Shown here piece by piece: positions 6,859 through 16,125 of a stretch of 44,545 nucleotides of DNA (its first letter is position 1; each line of letters starts with the position of its first letter). Origin of the DNA: Chitinophagaceae bacterium (lineage in GTDB: Bacteria > Bacteroidota > Bacteroidia > Chitinophagales > REEL01); the NCBI GenBank assembly GCA_007695095.1, contig REEL01000083.1:1-44545 (forward strand). Reading direction: 5' to 3'. The notes beneath the pieces are model-generated. The model had not been told where the DNA came from, made no database searches, and saw only the letters and a program-made list of their open reading frames with translations. Made by a program: the position numbers and the translations under genes.

Positions 6859-8190
6859 ATGAAAGAAAAAGATAATATTCCGGTCAGTAAAGTCCAGCGG
6901 ACGACCGGTTTCCTCAAAGCAGGTGCTAAAGTAGGCAGAAATTATTTATCACACTACACCAAAAAAGCATTTGGCGGGAAGGCTGACAAAAGCGATTTAA
7001 ACAGCCGAAATGCTGAAGACATATATGCTTCCCTGGCAGAATTGAAAGGTACCGCCTTGAAAGTTGCTCAGGTTGCCAGTATGGATAAAAATATTTTACC
7101 ACAGGAGTTTACGAAAAAGTTTATGGAGGCTCAATATCAGGCGCCTCCCCTTTCTGCTCCATTGGTAAGAAGAACCTTTAAAAAAGTTAGCGGAAAAAAT
7201 CCGGAGGATATTTTTGATAGTTTTTCTCCTGAATCAGTTCACGCTGCCTCTATCGGACAAGTTCATAAAGCGGCCCTGAATAATAAAGAGTTAGCTGTTA
7301 AAATTCAATATCCCGGTGTAGCTGAAAGTGTGGAGTCGGACCTTCAGGTAATTAAACCTATAGCTTACCGGATTTTTGGAATCAAAGGCAAGCAAGCTGA
7401 GGATTTCTTTGAAGAAGTAAAAAACAGAATGCTCGAAGAAACAGACTACCTGCAGGAAATGAAACAGGGAATTGAATTAGGGAATTTTTGCAAACACCTG
7501 CCGGGAATGGAATTTCCAAGCTATTATAAAGATGTTTCTTCTTCTAAGATATTGGTCATGGACTGGATGAACGGAAAACCTCTAAAGCTCATCTTAGACG
7601 AGGTCGAAAATCTACCACAAATTACCAGAAATTCAATTGGACAAAGACTTTGGGATTTCTTTGAGTTTCAGATACATGTTTTGAAAAAATTTCATGCAGA
7701 TCCACATCCCGGAAATTTCTTGATAAAAGATGATTTTACCATACAGGTTATAGATTTCGGTTGCGTAAAAAATATAAGCGAAGAGTTTTACACAAATTTC
7801 TTCAGTTTGCTAAAAGATGACGTTATGCATGATGATCATGTATTTGATTACTATGCTTATAAACTTCAAATGCTGTATGAAGAAGATACACCCAAAGAGC
7901 TATTTTTCTTTAGAAACAGCTTAAAAGAAGCCATTAGAATTTTATCAAAGCCTTTTAAAACCGAACATTTTGATTTTGGTGAGGACAGCTTTTTAGATGA
8001 GCTCTCTGACTTTGGATTGCGTATGTCTAAAACTCCGGAGGTTTATAAAAATAAACGCGCCAGAGGGCCGGCAGATGCCTTGTATGTAAACAGAACCTAC
8101 TTCGGCTTATTTACTATACTGAGTAAGCTAAAAGCAAATATCAAAACTGAAAATAAATGGGTAAAAGAAATAAATACCCAATATGGTTGA
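6859..8190 (+). CDS. ABC1/AarF/UbiB family atypical kinase
   Basis: The product is 443 aa. Kinase-like features are in order: the family KxGQ helix as LKGTALKVAQVAS (K68, Q71; Gly replaced by Ala), the Ala-rich nucleotide loop in VHAASIGQVHKA (about 127-138), Lys148 in AVKIQYPGV, Asp281 in HADPHPGNFLI and the metal-binding Asp299 in VIDFGCVKN. The family acts as ATPases that support isoprenoid-quinone biosynthesis or lipid homeostasis at membranes. No clear C-terminal membrane helix was seen, unlike E. coli UbiB. It shares an operon with the TetR-like gene just upstream. Exact substrate is unknown; family assignment is firm. Confidence 0.88.
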   Translation: MKEKDNIPVSKVQRTTGFLKAGAKVGRNYLSHYTKKAFGGKADKSDLNSRNAEDIYASLAELKGTALKVAQVASMDKNILPQEFTKKFMEAQYQAPPLSAPLVRRTFKKVSGKNPEDIFDSFSPESVHAASIGQVHKAALNNKELAVKIQYPGVAESVESDLQVIKPIAYRIFGIKGKQAEDFFEEVKNRMLEETDYLQEMKQGIELGNFCKHLPGMEFPSYYKDVSSSKILVMDWMNGKPLKLILDEVENLPQITRNSIGQRLWDFFEFQIHVLKKFHADPHPGNFLIKDDFTIQVIDFGCVKNISEEFYTNFFSLLKDDVMHDDHVFDYYAYKLQMLYEEDTPKELFFFRNSLKEAIRILSKPFKTEHFDFGEDSFLDELSDFGLRMSKTPEVYKNKRARGPADALYVNRTYFGLFTILSKLKANIKTENKWVKEINTQYG

Positions 8191-8234
8191 TAGTTGGCTT
8201 TTATAAAATCAGCCATCGATAAAAAGAATCAAAA

Positions 8235-8274
8235 CAAATTAAGCGGCTACTGCTCGCAATAGCCGCTTAATTTG
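8235..8274. terminator. Bidirectional terminator
   Basis: CAAATTAAGCGGCTA and TAGCCGCTTAATTTG are perfect 15-bp complements around a 10-base loop, directly between the convergent ABC1 kinase and EVE genes. The AT-rich outer stem supplies U-rich tracts in both directions. Confidence 0.85.
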
Positions 8275-8679
8275 TTATCTGCTCAACTCCAATATTACGT
8301 CAAACTCTTCAGCTTTCAGTGGCATAACGCTTAAACGGCTTTGTCTTACAAGGGCAATTTCATCCAAACGCTCATCTTTTTTAACCATCTCAAGGCTGAC
8401 AGGATTTTTTAATTTTTCCTTTGCTTTAATGTCAACGGCTACCCAGCGATCATCTTTGGTTGTTGGGTCCTGATATGCTTCTTTTACTACTTCCGAAACA
8501 CCGACAACCTGCTTTTCTTTAACACTATGGTAAAAAAGTACCATGTCACCTTTTTTCATTTCTTTCAAATTATTTCTGGCCTGGTAGTTTCTCACACCAT
8601 CCCAAAAAGTTTTTTTATCCTTTACCAAATCATCCCAAGAGTAAGTTCCCGGTTCAGATTTTACCAACCAATAGTTCAT
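8275..8679 (-). CDS. EVE domain-containing protein
   Basis: The product is 134 aa, a whole single EVE domain. It has the diagnostic opening NYWLVKSEPGTYSWDDL, then FWDGVRNYQARNNL and GDMVLFYHS, and near the end VRQSRLSVMPL. EVE folds belong to the PUA/YTH superfamily and are thought to read modified bases in RNA or DNA; one relative is human thymocyte nuclear protein 1. As a stand-alone gene with no restriction or helicase partner, a housekeeping role is more likely than defence. It faces the ABC1 kinase gene across a shared terminator. Confidence 0.93.
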   Translation of the reverse strand: MNYWLVKSEPGTYSWDDLVKDKKTFWDGVRNYQARNNLKEMKKGDMVLFYHSVKEKQVVGVSEVVKEAYQDPTTKDDRWVAVDIKAKEKLKNPVSLEMVKKDERLDEIALVRQSRLSVMPLKAEEFDVILELSR

Positions 8680-8795
8680 AATTTATCTTTTAATTTTTCA
8701 ATGCAAGTATATAACAAAATAAAAAAAGTTTGCAGCCCGAAGCGCAGTTTATTTTAAAAAATGACAATCGATGCCTCAAGCAACTCTATAAATAA

Positions 8796-8831
8796 AAAAA
8801 CGGTTGTCTGAAAATTCAAACAACCGTTTTT
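8796..8831 (-). terminator. Terminator after rpsA
   Basis: AAAAACGGTTGT and ACAACCGTTTTT pair perfectly around a 12-base loop, 22 bases past the leftward rpsA stop. On the minus strand a T run follows the stem. Confidence 0.85.
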
Positions 8832-8852
8832 ACTTAATAAAGAATTTAAAAA

Positions 8853-11153
8853 TTACTTAGACTCGTCTGAATCAGTGTCTTTTTCTTTTTTATCTTCTTT
8901 TTTTTCAGCTTTCGAATCAGCCTTTTTTTCTGCTTCAGAATCAGATGTTTTCTCAGCATCGTCGTCTGCTTCCTTTTCTTCAGCATCTGCCGCTTTCGCT
9001 TTTTTCTTGGCAGCTGTTTCAAGCTTAGATTTTGCAGCTTCTTTGCTTTGAGTATCCATCTTTTCCTTAAGTTCATTCAATGCTTCAAGATCACCTAAAG
9101 TAGACTTTTCAGTCTGCTTGTTCATTTTTTGAACCTTTTGTTTGGTGACTTTTTGCTCTTTTTGAACTTCCACTTCTTTTTGCTTCATCTCTTCATTTTT
9201 CTGTTCGCCCCAGAATTTTGAATGAGAAACTAAAATCCGCTTATTGTTTCTGTCAAATTCAAGAATAACAAAGTTTAGCACTTCTTCATCAGCCGGTGTG
9301 GTTCCATCTTCTTTTTTAAGATGCTTAATCGGGCAGAAGCCTTCTAAACCGTATGGTAATAAGACAATAGCACCTTTATCATCTTTTTTCTGAACAGAAC
9401 CTTCGTGCATAGAACCTACAGGGAACACTTCTTCAAATGCATCCCATGGATCTTCTTCGATTTGCTTGTGTCCTAAAGATAGTTTTCTGTTTTCTTCATC
9501 TATTTCAAGAACTACAATTTCGATCTTATCACCTACTTTAGTTACCTCAGAAGGGTGATTGTAGCGCTTTGTCCATGACAAATCAGAAATATGAACCATA
9601 CCACCGATACCTTCATCCAATTCAATGAATACTCCGTAAGGTGTGATATTCTTCACTTCTCCGGTATGCTTGGAACCCGGAGGGAATTTCGTATCAACAT
9701 TCTCCCATGGATCCGGCTTCAGACGCTTAATGCTTAATGACATTTTACGCTCTTCTCTGTCTATTGTCATTACTTTAGCTTCATGAGCATCGCCTAACTT
9801 GAAAAACTCTTTTGAGTTTACAGGCTGGTATGACCAGGAAACTTCTGAAATATGGACTAAACCTTCAACACCCGGAATAATTTCAAGGAAAGCTCCGTAG
9901 TCTTCTATATTAACTATTTTACCTTTTACGGTTGAGCCAATTTCCAATTCTTTATCTAAAGTATCCCATGGATGGTCTTGTAATTGCTTCAAACCAAGAG
10001 AAATTCTTTTCTTCTCATCGTCAAAATCAAGAACAACAACATTAATGGTTTCGTTAAGCTCTAATACTTCGTTCGGGTGGTTAATTCTACCCCAGGAAAT
10101 ATCAGTGATATATAATAGACCATCTACTCCACCTAAATCGATAAAGGCACCAAAATCAGTAAGGTTTTTAACCGTACCTTCAAGTACCTGTCCTTTTTCA
10201 AGTGTTGAGATAATCTGAGCTCTTTGCTCTTCTATATCGCTTTCAATAAGTGCTTTGTGAGAAACAACGGCATTTTTAATCGTTTCGTTGATTTTAACAA
10301 CTTTAAATTCCATTGTCTTACCTACAAAACTATCGTAATCCAAAATAGGCTTCACATCAATTTGTGATCCCGGTAAGAATGTTTCCATTCCTAACACATC
10401 AACAATAAGTCCACCTTTTGTTTTACTGATTACTTTTCCTTCAACTACTAATTCTTTTTCATAAGACTCTACTATAGTGTCCCATGCTTTTACAAGTTTC
10501 GCATTTTTTCTGGAAAGTAAAAGTTGTCCGCGCTCGTCTTCCTTACGAACAACATATACGTCAACATCAGTTCCAATTTTGATTTCATCTAAATCTCTGA
10601 ATTCAGATTTTGAAACTAAACCGTCTGATTTGAAACCAATATTAAGAATAACATCATTTTCTGTAACTCCTACTATAGAACCTTTTACAATCTCGTTATC
10701 ATTGATTTCAACGAGTGTATCGGTATACATATCCTCAAGCTTTTTGAATTCACCTTTGGTGTAATCAAGCTTAGACTCATCTTCAGCATCCCAATCATAA
10801 TCGTCGTGAGCTACTGCAACTTTCTCTTCAGTAACCTCTGCAGGTTCTTCAGTTTCAGCTTTCTTTTCTTCTGTAGAATCCTCAGCAGAAACAGTTTCTT
10901 CAACTTTTTCTTCTTTTGAAGATTCTTCAGCAGCTACCTCTTTTGATGGCTCTTCTGATTTGTCTTCGGTTGGAGTTTCTTCAGTTTCACTTTTTTTCCC
11001 TTCACCGGCATCATTTGTTACCGGATCCTCCTTATGAGCCTGCTCTTGCTTCTCATCACTTTTTGGAGATTTCTCTTCGGCAGAAGCAGGGTTTTTGTCT
11101 TTGTTAGACTCTTCTTGCTCGAAGTTTTGGTTTTCTAAATTTTTTTCAGTCAA
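8853..11153 (-). CDS. rpsA: 30S ribosomal protein S1
   Basis: The product is 766 aa and carries six S1 RNA-binding repeats from about residue 150 to 620. They start at EIVKGSIVGVTEND, ELVVEGKVISKTKGG, GQVLEGTVKNLTDFGAF, GSTVKGKIVNIEDYGAF, GSKHTGEVKNITPYGVF and GSMHEGSVQKKDDKGAI; the third to fifth are the most typical. Protein S1 binds mRNA on the 30S subunit and is important where Shine-Dalgarno sequences are rare, as here. Unusual features are an acidic low-complexity N-terminal extension of about 140 residues (Glu/Ser/Lys/Ala) and a charged tail of about 115 residues. A TAnnTTTG-type -7 box lies about 56 bp upstream and a strong terminator follows. Confidence 0.95.
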   Translation of the reverse strand: MTEKNLENQNFEQEESNKDKNPASAEEKSPKSDEKQEQAHKEDPVTNDAGEGKKSETEETPTEDKSEEPSKEVAAEESSKEEKVEETVSAEDSTEEKKAETEEPAEVTEEKVAVAHDDYDWDAEDESKLDYTKGEFKKLEDMYTDTLVEINDNEIVKGSIVGVTENDVILNIGFKSDGLVSKSEFRDLDEIKIGTDVDVYVVRKEDERGQLLLSRKNAKLVKAWDTIVESYEKELVVEGKVISKTKGGLIVDVLGMETFLPGSQIDVKPILDYDSFVGKTMEFKVVKINETIKNAVVSHKALIESDIEEQRAQIISTLEKGQVLEGTVKNLTDFGAFIDLGGVDGLLYITDISWGRINHPNEVLELNETINVVVLDFDDEKKRISLGLKQLQDHPWDTLDKELEIGSTVKGKIVNIEDYGAFLEIIPGVEGLVHISEVSWSYQPVNSKEFFKLGDAHEAKVMTIDREERKMSLSIKRLKPDPWENVDTKFPPGSKHTGEVKNITPYGVFIELDEGIGGMVHISDLSWTKRYNHPSEVTKVGDKIEIVVLEIDEENRKLSLGHKQIEEDPWDAFEEVFPVGSMHEGSVQKKDDKGAIVLLPYGLEGFCPIKHLKKEDGTTPADEEVLNFVILEFDRNNKRILVSHSKFWGEQKNEEMKQKEVEVQKEQKVTKQKVQKMNKQTEKSTLGDLEALNELKEKMDTQSKEAAKSKLETAAKKKAKAADAEEKEADDDAEKTSDSEAEKKADSKAEKKEDKKEKDTDSDESK

Positions 11154-11208
11154 TTTTAAATCCTTTTGTTAATAAATAATTATCTTTTGCATCAAAGCAA
11201 ACAGGCCA

Positions 11209-11216
11209 CAAAAATA
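11209..11216 (-). promoter_or_regulatory. Predicted -7 box for rpsA
   Basis: Read on the minus strand, TATTTTTG matches the Bacteroidota -7 consensus TAnnTTTG. It would place transcription start near 11202, a leader of about 50 bases. No -33 TTTG at the preferred spacing is obvious. Confidence 0.45.
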
Positions 11217-11314
11217 CATCTTTTTTTAAAAATATAAAATCTCAAACTGCTTTATTTTCAATATTTTCGTGTTTATTTTTGAGTATCAAAATCAATTACT
11301 TGGAAAACAGGCAC

Positions 11315-11322
11315 TATATTTG
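11315..11322 (+). promoter_or_regulatory. Predicted -7 box for the outer-membrane barrel gene
   Basis: TATATTTG fits TAnnTTTG and lies about 112 bases before the chosen start. The same DNA (11310-11323) also reads GGCAC-N5-TTGA, close to a sigma-54 site but lacking the final C. Confidence 0.4.
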
Positions 11323-11434
11323 AATTATAAGAAATTGTAAGCTTTTTTTTAAAAAAAATATTTTAACTATTTAAAAATAAAATCCGCACTTTTTAAACGC
11401 CTAAAAGAGTCAAGACGACTTGAAATGCAATCAT

Positions 11435-14233
11435 ATGAAAAAAAGACACATAATTTCCTTTTTGTTTTCAATCCTGTTTTTTGCAGTATCAAGTAGCTTA
11501 AGTGCTCAAAACTCCATACAAATAAAGGGAGAAGTAAATCATTTACTATACAATGAGCAATTAATAGGCGCACATATAATCTTATCGGATAAAGAAAAAG
11601 AAACTGTTGTGAAAGCAATGCTTACTGGCGAAAGTGGAAATTTTAACTTTTCTATTGATTCTACCGGGCTTTACAAACTGGAAATTTCTTATCTGGGATT
11701 ACAAGGTTTTGATACTATACTGGATATCCAAAACTATCAGCAGATTAATTTAGGTCAGATATCGTTGAGTCCAAATCTTGAATTAGGTGAAATAGAAATA
11801 GTAGCTGAAGTACAGCCACAAGTCATGCGGGGTGATACTACAGAATTTAATGCTGCTGCTTTTAAATCAGACAGAGACGCTTCTGCCGGTGATTTAATCC
11901 GAAAAATGCCGGGAATAGTTATTGAAAACGGAGAAGTGCAGGCACAGGGTGAAAGTGTAAGGAGAGTTTTAGTAGACGGAGAGGAATTTTTTGGAGATGA
12001 TGCTACTATAGTTTTACAAAATCTGCCGGCTGATATGATTGAAAGAGTTCAGGTTTATGACAGAGAGTCAGATCAGTCGAGATTTACAGGTATTTCTGAT
12101 GGAAATGAAGAAAAAACGATAAACATTATTACCCGTAAAGACATGAGTACCGGTCAATTTGGACGTGTTTTTGGAGGTTATGGCACCGATAACCATTACA
12201 TAGCCGGTGGCACAACTAATATTTTTCAGGGGCAAAGAAGAATCTCTTTCATTGGCTTGTCAAATAATATAAATCAGCAAAATTTTGATAGTGAAGACTT
12301 GACCGGAGTGGTTTCACCCCAATCTCAAAACCAAAGAGGTGGCCGTGGCGGAAGAGGAGGTAGAGGCAGAGGTGGAGATTCGGGAAATTTCAGAATTGGG
12401 CCGACTCCCGGAAACTCAAGAATACATTCATTAGGCGTAAATTATACCGATAGATGGGGAGATAATATCAAAGTTAGTGGCAGTTATTTTGTGAATCATA
12501 CTAATAATGTAAACAATAGAATAATTAACAGAGACTACCTATTTGGTGAAGGGCAAGGATTAATTTATGATGAAGTTTTTAACTCGGAAAGTGATAATTT
12601 AAATCATAGATTCAATAGCCGGATTGAATATACAATTACTGAAAGAAGTTCATTGATTTTTAGTCCGGGTGTAAGCTTTCAAAACTTAAACTCCTCAAGT
12701 ATTTTACAAAACAGCAGTATGCAAAACAATGAATTGATCAGTGAAAGCGAAAATTTAAGATCTAATCAATTCAATGCGTTAAACATGAATAATTCTTTAC
12801 TTTTCAGACACAGATTTGAAAAAGAAAGAAGAACGTTTTCATTAAACATCAGTCAGCAGTTTAACAACAGATCCGGTGAAGGAACAACTGATTTTTATAA
12901 TATTCCCGAAGGAGATTCAGACAGTTTGGTGATTTTAAATCAGGAAAATACCAGCTTTAGCAGAAGACAAACCTATAGTTTTAACTTTGCCTATACAGAG
13001 CCGATTACAGAAAGAAGCACATTACAATTTAATTACAGACCCAGATTTTCATTGAATAATTCTGAACAAGAAACTTTTAATATTGAGACAGATGAAACCG
13101 TTGCCTTAGATTCAAACTTAACTAACCTTTACGAAAGTGTTTACGAAAGTCATCTCGGTGGTGTGAATTACAGCTTTAATGACTCTTTATGGAATTTTAG
13201 TGTGGGCATGAATTATCAGTGGGCTCAATTAAAAGGAGAGCAGCGTTTTCCTCAGTTGGAAAGCGTTAGCCAGGACTTTCAAAGCTTTTTACCTTCGGTT
13301 CGTTTCAGATATCGCCTGAGCAGAAATATGAATTTAAATCTAAACTACAGTACCCAAACCAATGAACCCTCAGTTAATCAACTGCAAAATGTAATTGATA
13401 ACAGCAATACTTTATTGCTTAGCGCAGGAAATCCTTCTTTGGTTCAGAGCTACAGACATAATGTAAATCTTCGTTTCAATAGAAATATGCCTGAAACATC
13501 CAGAAGCTTTTTTGTTTTTATGAACTTTAATAAAAGTCAGAATTTTATAGGTAATGAAACTGTTTTTGCAAATGCGGATACCATTGTTGATGGTGATATT
13601 TTTCTGCCTGCCGGTGTGCAACTCAGCAGACCTCAAAACCTGGACGGACAAATGAGTTTCAGAATATTTGTTAATTATTCTATGCCGGTAAAATTTTTAA
13701 AAAGCAATTTCAGCATAAACTCCGGCCTACAAATCAACAGAACCCCTACCCTGTTTAACGGAAATAGTTTTTTCACAAACAGACAGACATTATCTTCGGG
13801 ATTTTCATTTTCAAGTAATATCAGCCAACAGCTAGATTTCTTTGTTGGATATAGTGCACAATACAATCTGGTTGATAATAATACACCTAATGCTCTTTCT
13901 AACAATTATTTTTCACAAAATACAAGAGCAAATATCAAATGGGTTTCTGACAGTGGATTGAATCTTTCAGCTGAAGTAAACCACCTTTTTTATAATGCCT
14001 CTGCCGCAGATTTCACAAATTCCTATCTATTGTTAAATGCCAATATCGGATACCGTTTTGCCAGAAATGGAGCCGCAGAAGTTAAATTAGGGGTATTTGA
14101 TATTCTCAACAGCAATAACAGTTATCAGAGAACTGCTTCTGAATTGTATGTACAGGAAAGTCAAAACAGTGTGTTAAATCGCTACTTCATGCTTACATTT
14201 TCCTACATGTTCAGAAACTTCAGTGCAGCATAG
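11435..14233 (+). CDS. Outer-membrane beta-barrel protein, TonB-receptor-like
   Basis: The product is 932 aa. The ATG at 11435 was chosen because it begins directly at the signal peptide (MKKRHIISFLFS ... SAQ); an upstream TTG would add five residues. Residues about 25-110 form a carboxypeptidase-regulatory-like beta-sandwich. A plug-like domain follows (about 130-240: GDLIRKMPGIVIENGEVQ, VRRVLVDGEEFFGDDA, INIITRK). The rest is a barrel of amphipathic strands ending in Phe-rich FSYMFRNF. A Gly/Arg-rich loop (GGRGGRGGRGRGG) interrupts the early barrel. This is the outer membrane beta-barrel (OMP_b-brl_3) type, related to SusC-like receptors but with no SusD partner next to it. No clear TonB box was seen, and the substrate is unknown. 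Confidence 0.85.
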   Translation: MKKRHIISFLFSILFFAVSSSLSAQNSIQIKGEVNHLLYNEQLIGAHIILSDKEKETVVKAMLTGESGNFNFSIDSTGLYKLEISYLGLQGFDTILDIQNYQQINLGQISLSPNLELGEIEIVAEVQPQVMRGDTTEFNAAAFKSDRDASAGDLIRKMPGIVIENGEVQAQGESVRRVLVDGEEFFGDDATIVLQNLPADMIERVQVYDRESDQSRFTGISDGNEEKTINIITRKDMSTGQFGRVFGGYGTDNHYIAGGTTNIFQGQRRISFIGLSNNINQQNFDSEDLTGVVSPQSQNQRGGRGGRGGRGRGGDSGNFRIGPTPGNSRIHSLGVNYTDRWGDNIKVSGSYFVNHTNNVNNRIINRDYLFGEGQGLIYDEVFNSESDNLNHRFNSRIEYTITERSSLIFSPGVSFQNLNSSSILQNSSMQNNELISESENLRSNQFNALNMNNSLLFRHRFEKERRTFSLNISQQFNNRSGEGTTDFYNIPEGDSDSLVILNQENTSFSRRQTYSFNFAYTEPITERSTLQFNYRPRFSLNNSEQETFNIETDETVALDSNLTNLYESVYESHLGGVNYSFNDSLWNFSVGMNYQWAQLKGEQRFPQLESVSQDFQSFLPSVRFRYRLSRNMNLNLNYSTQTNEPSVNQLQNVIDNSNTLLLSAGNPSLVQSYRHNVNLRFNRNMPETSRSFFVFMNFNKSQNFIGNETVFANADTIVDGDIFLPAGVQLSRPQNLDGQMSFRIFVNYSMPVKFLKSNFSINSGLQINRTPTLFNGNSFFTNRQTLSSGFSFSSNISQQLDFFVGYSAQYNLVDNNTPNALSNNYFSQNTRANIKWVSDSGLNLSAEVNHLFYNASAADFTNSYLLLNANIGYRFARNGAAEVKLGVFDILNSNNSYQRTASELYVQESQNSVLNRYFMLTFSYMFRNFSAA

Positions 14234-14376
14234 TAGACTTTTATTTGCTGAATCAGATAGACCATACCATAAGAGATAACCATCTCTAAAGCACAACCAT
14301 TAATTTTAATTCCGGGATTTTCTTTTTTGAATTTCCAATACCACAAAGGGTTTGAGGCATTTTTTTGCTTAAAATA

Positions 14377-14465
14377 GTAAGCAAGCGCAAAAACTTTTTT
14401 GTAAAATACTTGACTTTTGGTAAAATCACTTGTAGTTTACAGTTGTTATCGCGCTTGCAGCTTAC
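14377..14465. repeat. Inverted repeat upstream of the T9SS protein gene
   Basis: GTAAGCAAGCGC (14377-14388) and GCGCTTGCAGCTTAC (14451-14465) are complementary apart from a three-base insertion, about 60 bases apart. The pair lies in the 299-bp gap before the gene that starts at 14533. It may be an operator, a remnant of a mobile element or a loose stem in the leader. Confidence 0.35.
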
Positions 14466-14532
14466 TACTTCTCTCCTGTTTTATTTGTACGCTAACTTCT
14501 CTCCAAAAGTTACATTACTTAAAACATTTTTT

Positions 14533-16065
14533 ATGAAATTTTTTATTACACTACTCAGCGCAGGTCTTTTAATGTCTCAAACAATGTCTGCAAAGGTCAT
14601 TTTTGATAAAGTTTATGGCGAAAGTACTTGCTATAATGATGCTTTTGATATACTGGCTCTTGATAACAACCAATTTCTGGTTTCAGGAGCTGATTTTTGC
14701 CCACACTCTAATACGGAGAGGCAAACAAATCAATTTGTGATTGACAATGAAGGAGAGATTCTTCATCATTTTCAAAATTCTGACATCAATGGATTAGTAA
14801 GAAAAACACCCGACAATCATTTAATTTATGCCGGTGGAAATTCAGCCGGATTGAATTATGACACTGTTGTAATTACCAAAACCGATTTAGTTGGACAGGA
14901 AATATGGACTACACCTATTTATTTTAACAGTTGTCTGAATAATGTTTGGGATGTTCAGGTTTTAGATAATAATCAAATCATAGTTGCCGGTACATATACC
15001 TTTACCGGATGTACAAACCCACTTTATGACAGTTATGTAAGTCTTTTAGATGAAAATGGAAATATTTTGTGGAACTATCGTCATGAAGGTCCGCTTAATG
15101 ATCAGCTTTACAGTATCAGACAAACTCCGGATGGCGGTTTTGTTGCAGCCGGCTGGACATCTTCTGTTAGCGGCGGGTTAAATGAAAAACTCCTGATAAA
15201 AATCGATGCGAATGGCTCAGAAGAATGGGTGAGAACATTTTCAGGAGATAACAATCACTATTATGCTTACGGGCTGACAATCACTCCGGATGGCAGTATC
15301 ATTAGCATTGGATATACCGATAAAATAAAAGTAATGAAAACAGATGCTTACGGAATAAGTATCTGGGAAAATACCTATGGCGAAGCTTGTGGCGGAATCT
15401 ACTTTCAAACACTCCTAACTAAGGACGGCGGGCTGGCATTTCTGGCAAATAAAAACACCGGAAATGGCTGCCGCTCTGTTCTTTTCAAAACAAGCAAAGA
15501 TGGCGACCTTTACTGGGAAAAAGCCTGGGATGCAAGGTTGAGAAGTGTTATTGAAAAAAATGACGGAAGCTTTATGTTAGCCGGTTCAAAAGACCATTTA
15601 CCCAATGCCTATGTGGTACATTTTGACTCTCTTAAGTTTCTTTCTACTTATACTTCAGATGATTTGAATGATAAAAACCTAAGTGATAAAAATTTACAAA
15701 ACGAAAATAATGACAACACATTCACACACATAGATGAATCAAACCTTTCTAATGCAGCATACTATGAAAATAAATTGGATGAGGAAGTGATTTCAAATGT
15801 TGAAATGGAAAATGCTGAAAACAATTCATTTCAAATAAGTTTATATCCAATTCCGGCAGAAAGCTATTTACAAGTTGAATTTAATAAAAACATCGCTACA
15901 AGTTTAAGTGTCTATAACTTTCAGGGGCAAAGAATTTTTGAACATGATATCAGAAATGTGAGTGAGTTTACCATTAACAGGAATAGCCTCCCTGCCGGTC
16001 AGTACCTTTTAATCATAAAAGACAATAAAAACAGATTACACACGGAACGATTTATATTCCGCTAA
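14533..16065 (+). CDS. T9SS-exported protein with beta-propeller-like repeats
   Basis: The product is 510 aa. The ATG at 14533 was chosen because a clear signal peptide follows (MKFFITLLSAGLLMSQTMSA); the longer open frame from 14365 has no export signal at its start. The body, residues about 25-380, repeats a motif such as TPDGGFVAAGWTSS, TPDGSIISIGYTD and KDGGLAFLANKN, typical of delta-60/SBBP-like beta-propeller segments. A polar Asn/Asp linker leads into a C-terminal type A T9SS sorting domain (LYPIPAESYLQVEF ... LPAGQYLLIIKDNK ... TERFIFR). The protein should be exported across the outer membrane and attached or released there. Cargo function is unknown. A terminator follows. Confidence 0.85.
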   Translation: MKFFITLLSAGLLMSQTMSAKVIFDKVYGESTCYNDAFDILALDNNQFLVSGADFCPHSNTERQTNQFVIDNEGEILHHFQNSDINGLVRKTPDNHLIYAGGNSAGLNYDTVVITKTDLVGQEIWTTPIYFNSCLNNVWDVQVLDNNQIIVAGTYTFTGCTNPLYDSYVSLLDENGNILWNYRHEGPLNDQLYSIRQTPDGGFVAAGWTSSVSGGLNEKLLIKIDANGSEEWVRTFSGDNNHYYAYGLTITPDGSIISIGYTDKIKVMKTDAYGISIWENTYGEACGGIYFQTLLTKDGGLAFLANKNTGNGCRSVLFKTSKDGDLYWEKAWDARLRSVIEKNDGSFMLAGSKDHLPNAYVVHFDSLKFLSTYTSDDLNDKNLSDKNLQNENNDNTFTHIDESNLSNAAYYENKLDEEVISNVEMENAENNSFQISLYPIPAESYLQVEFNKNIATSLSVYNFQGQRIFEHDIRNVSEFTINRNSLPAGQYLLIIKDNKNRLHTERFIFR

Positions 16066-16094
16066 GATTTACTCTATCAACCATTTTAAAGAAG

Positions 16095-16122
16095 CCCGGA
16101 GAAGAAATTTCCGGGTTTTTTT
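16095..16122 (+). terminator. Terminator after the T9SS gene
   Basis: CCCGGA and TCCGGG pair around a nine-base loop and are followed by a run of seven T, 30 bases past the stop at 16065. Confidence 0.8.
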
Positions 16123-16125
16123 ATG

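Noticed and set aside
8275-8679. EVE protein as part of a defence system
   Set aside because: There is no methyltransferase, nuclease or helicase partner nearby; the neighbours are housekeeping genes.
14234-14420. Leftward open stretch of about 70 codons with protein-like text (NPLWYWKFKKENPGIKING)
   Set aside because: There is no start codon at a suitable place, and it runs into the end of the barrel gene on the opposite strand. It may be a chance frame or an old remnant.
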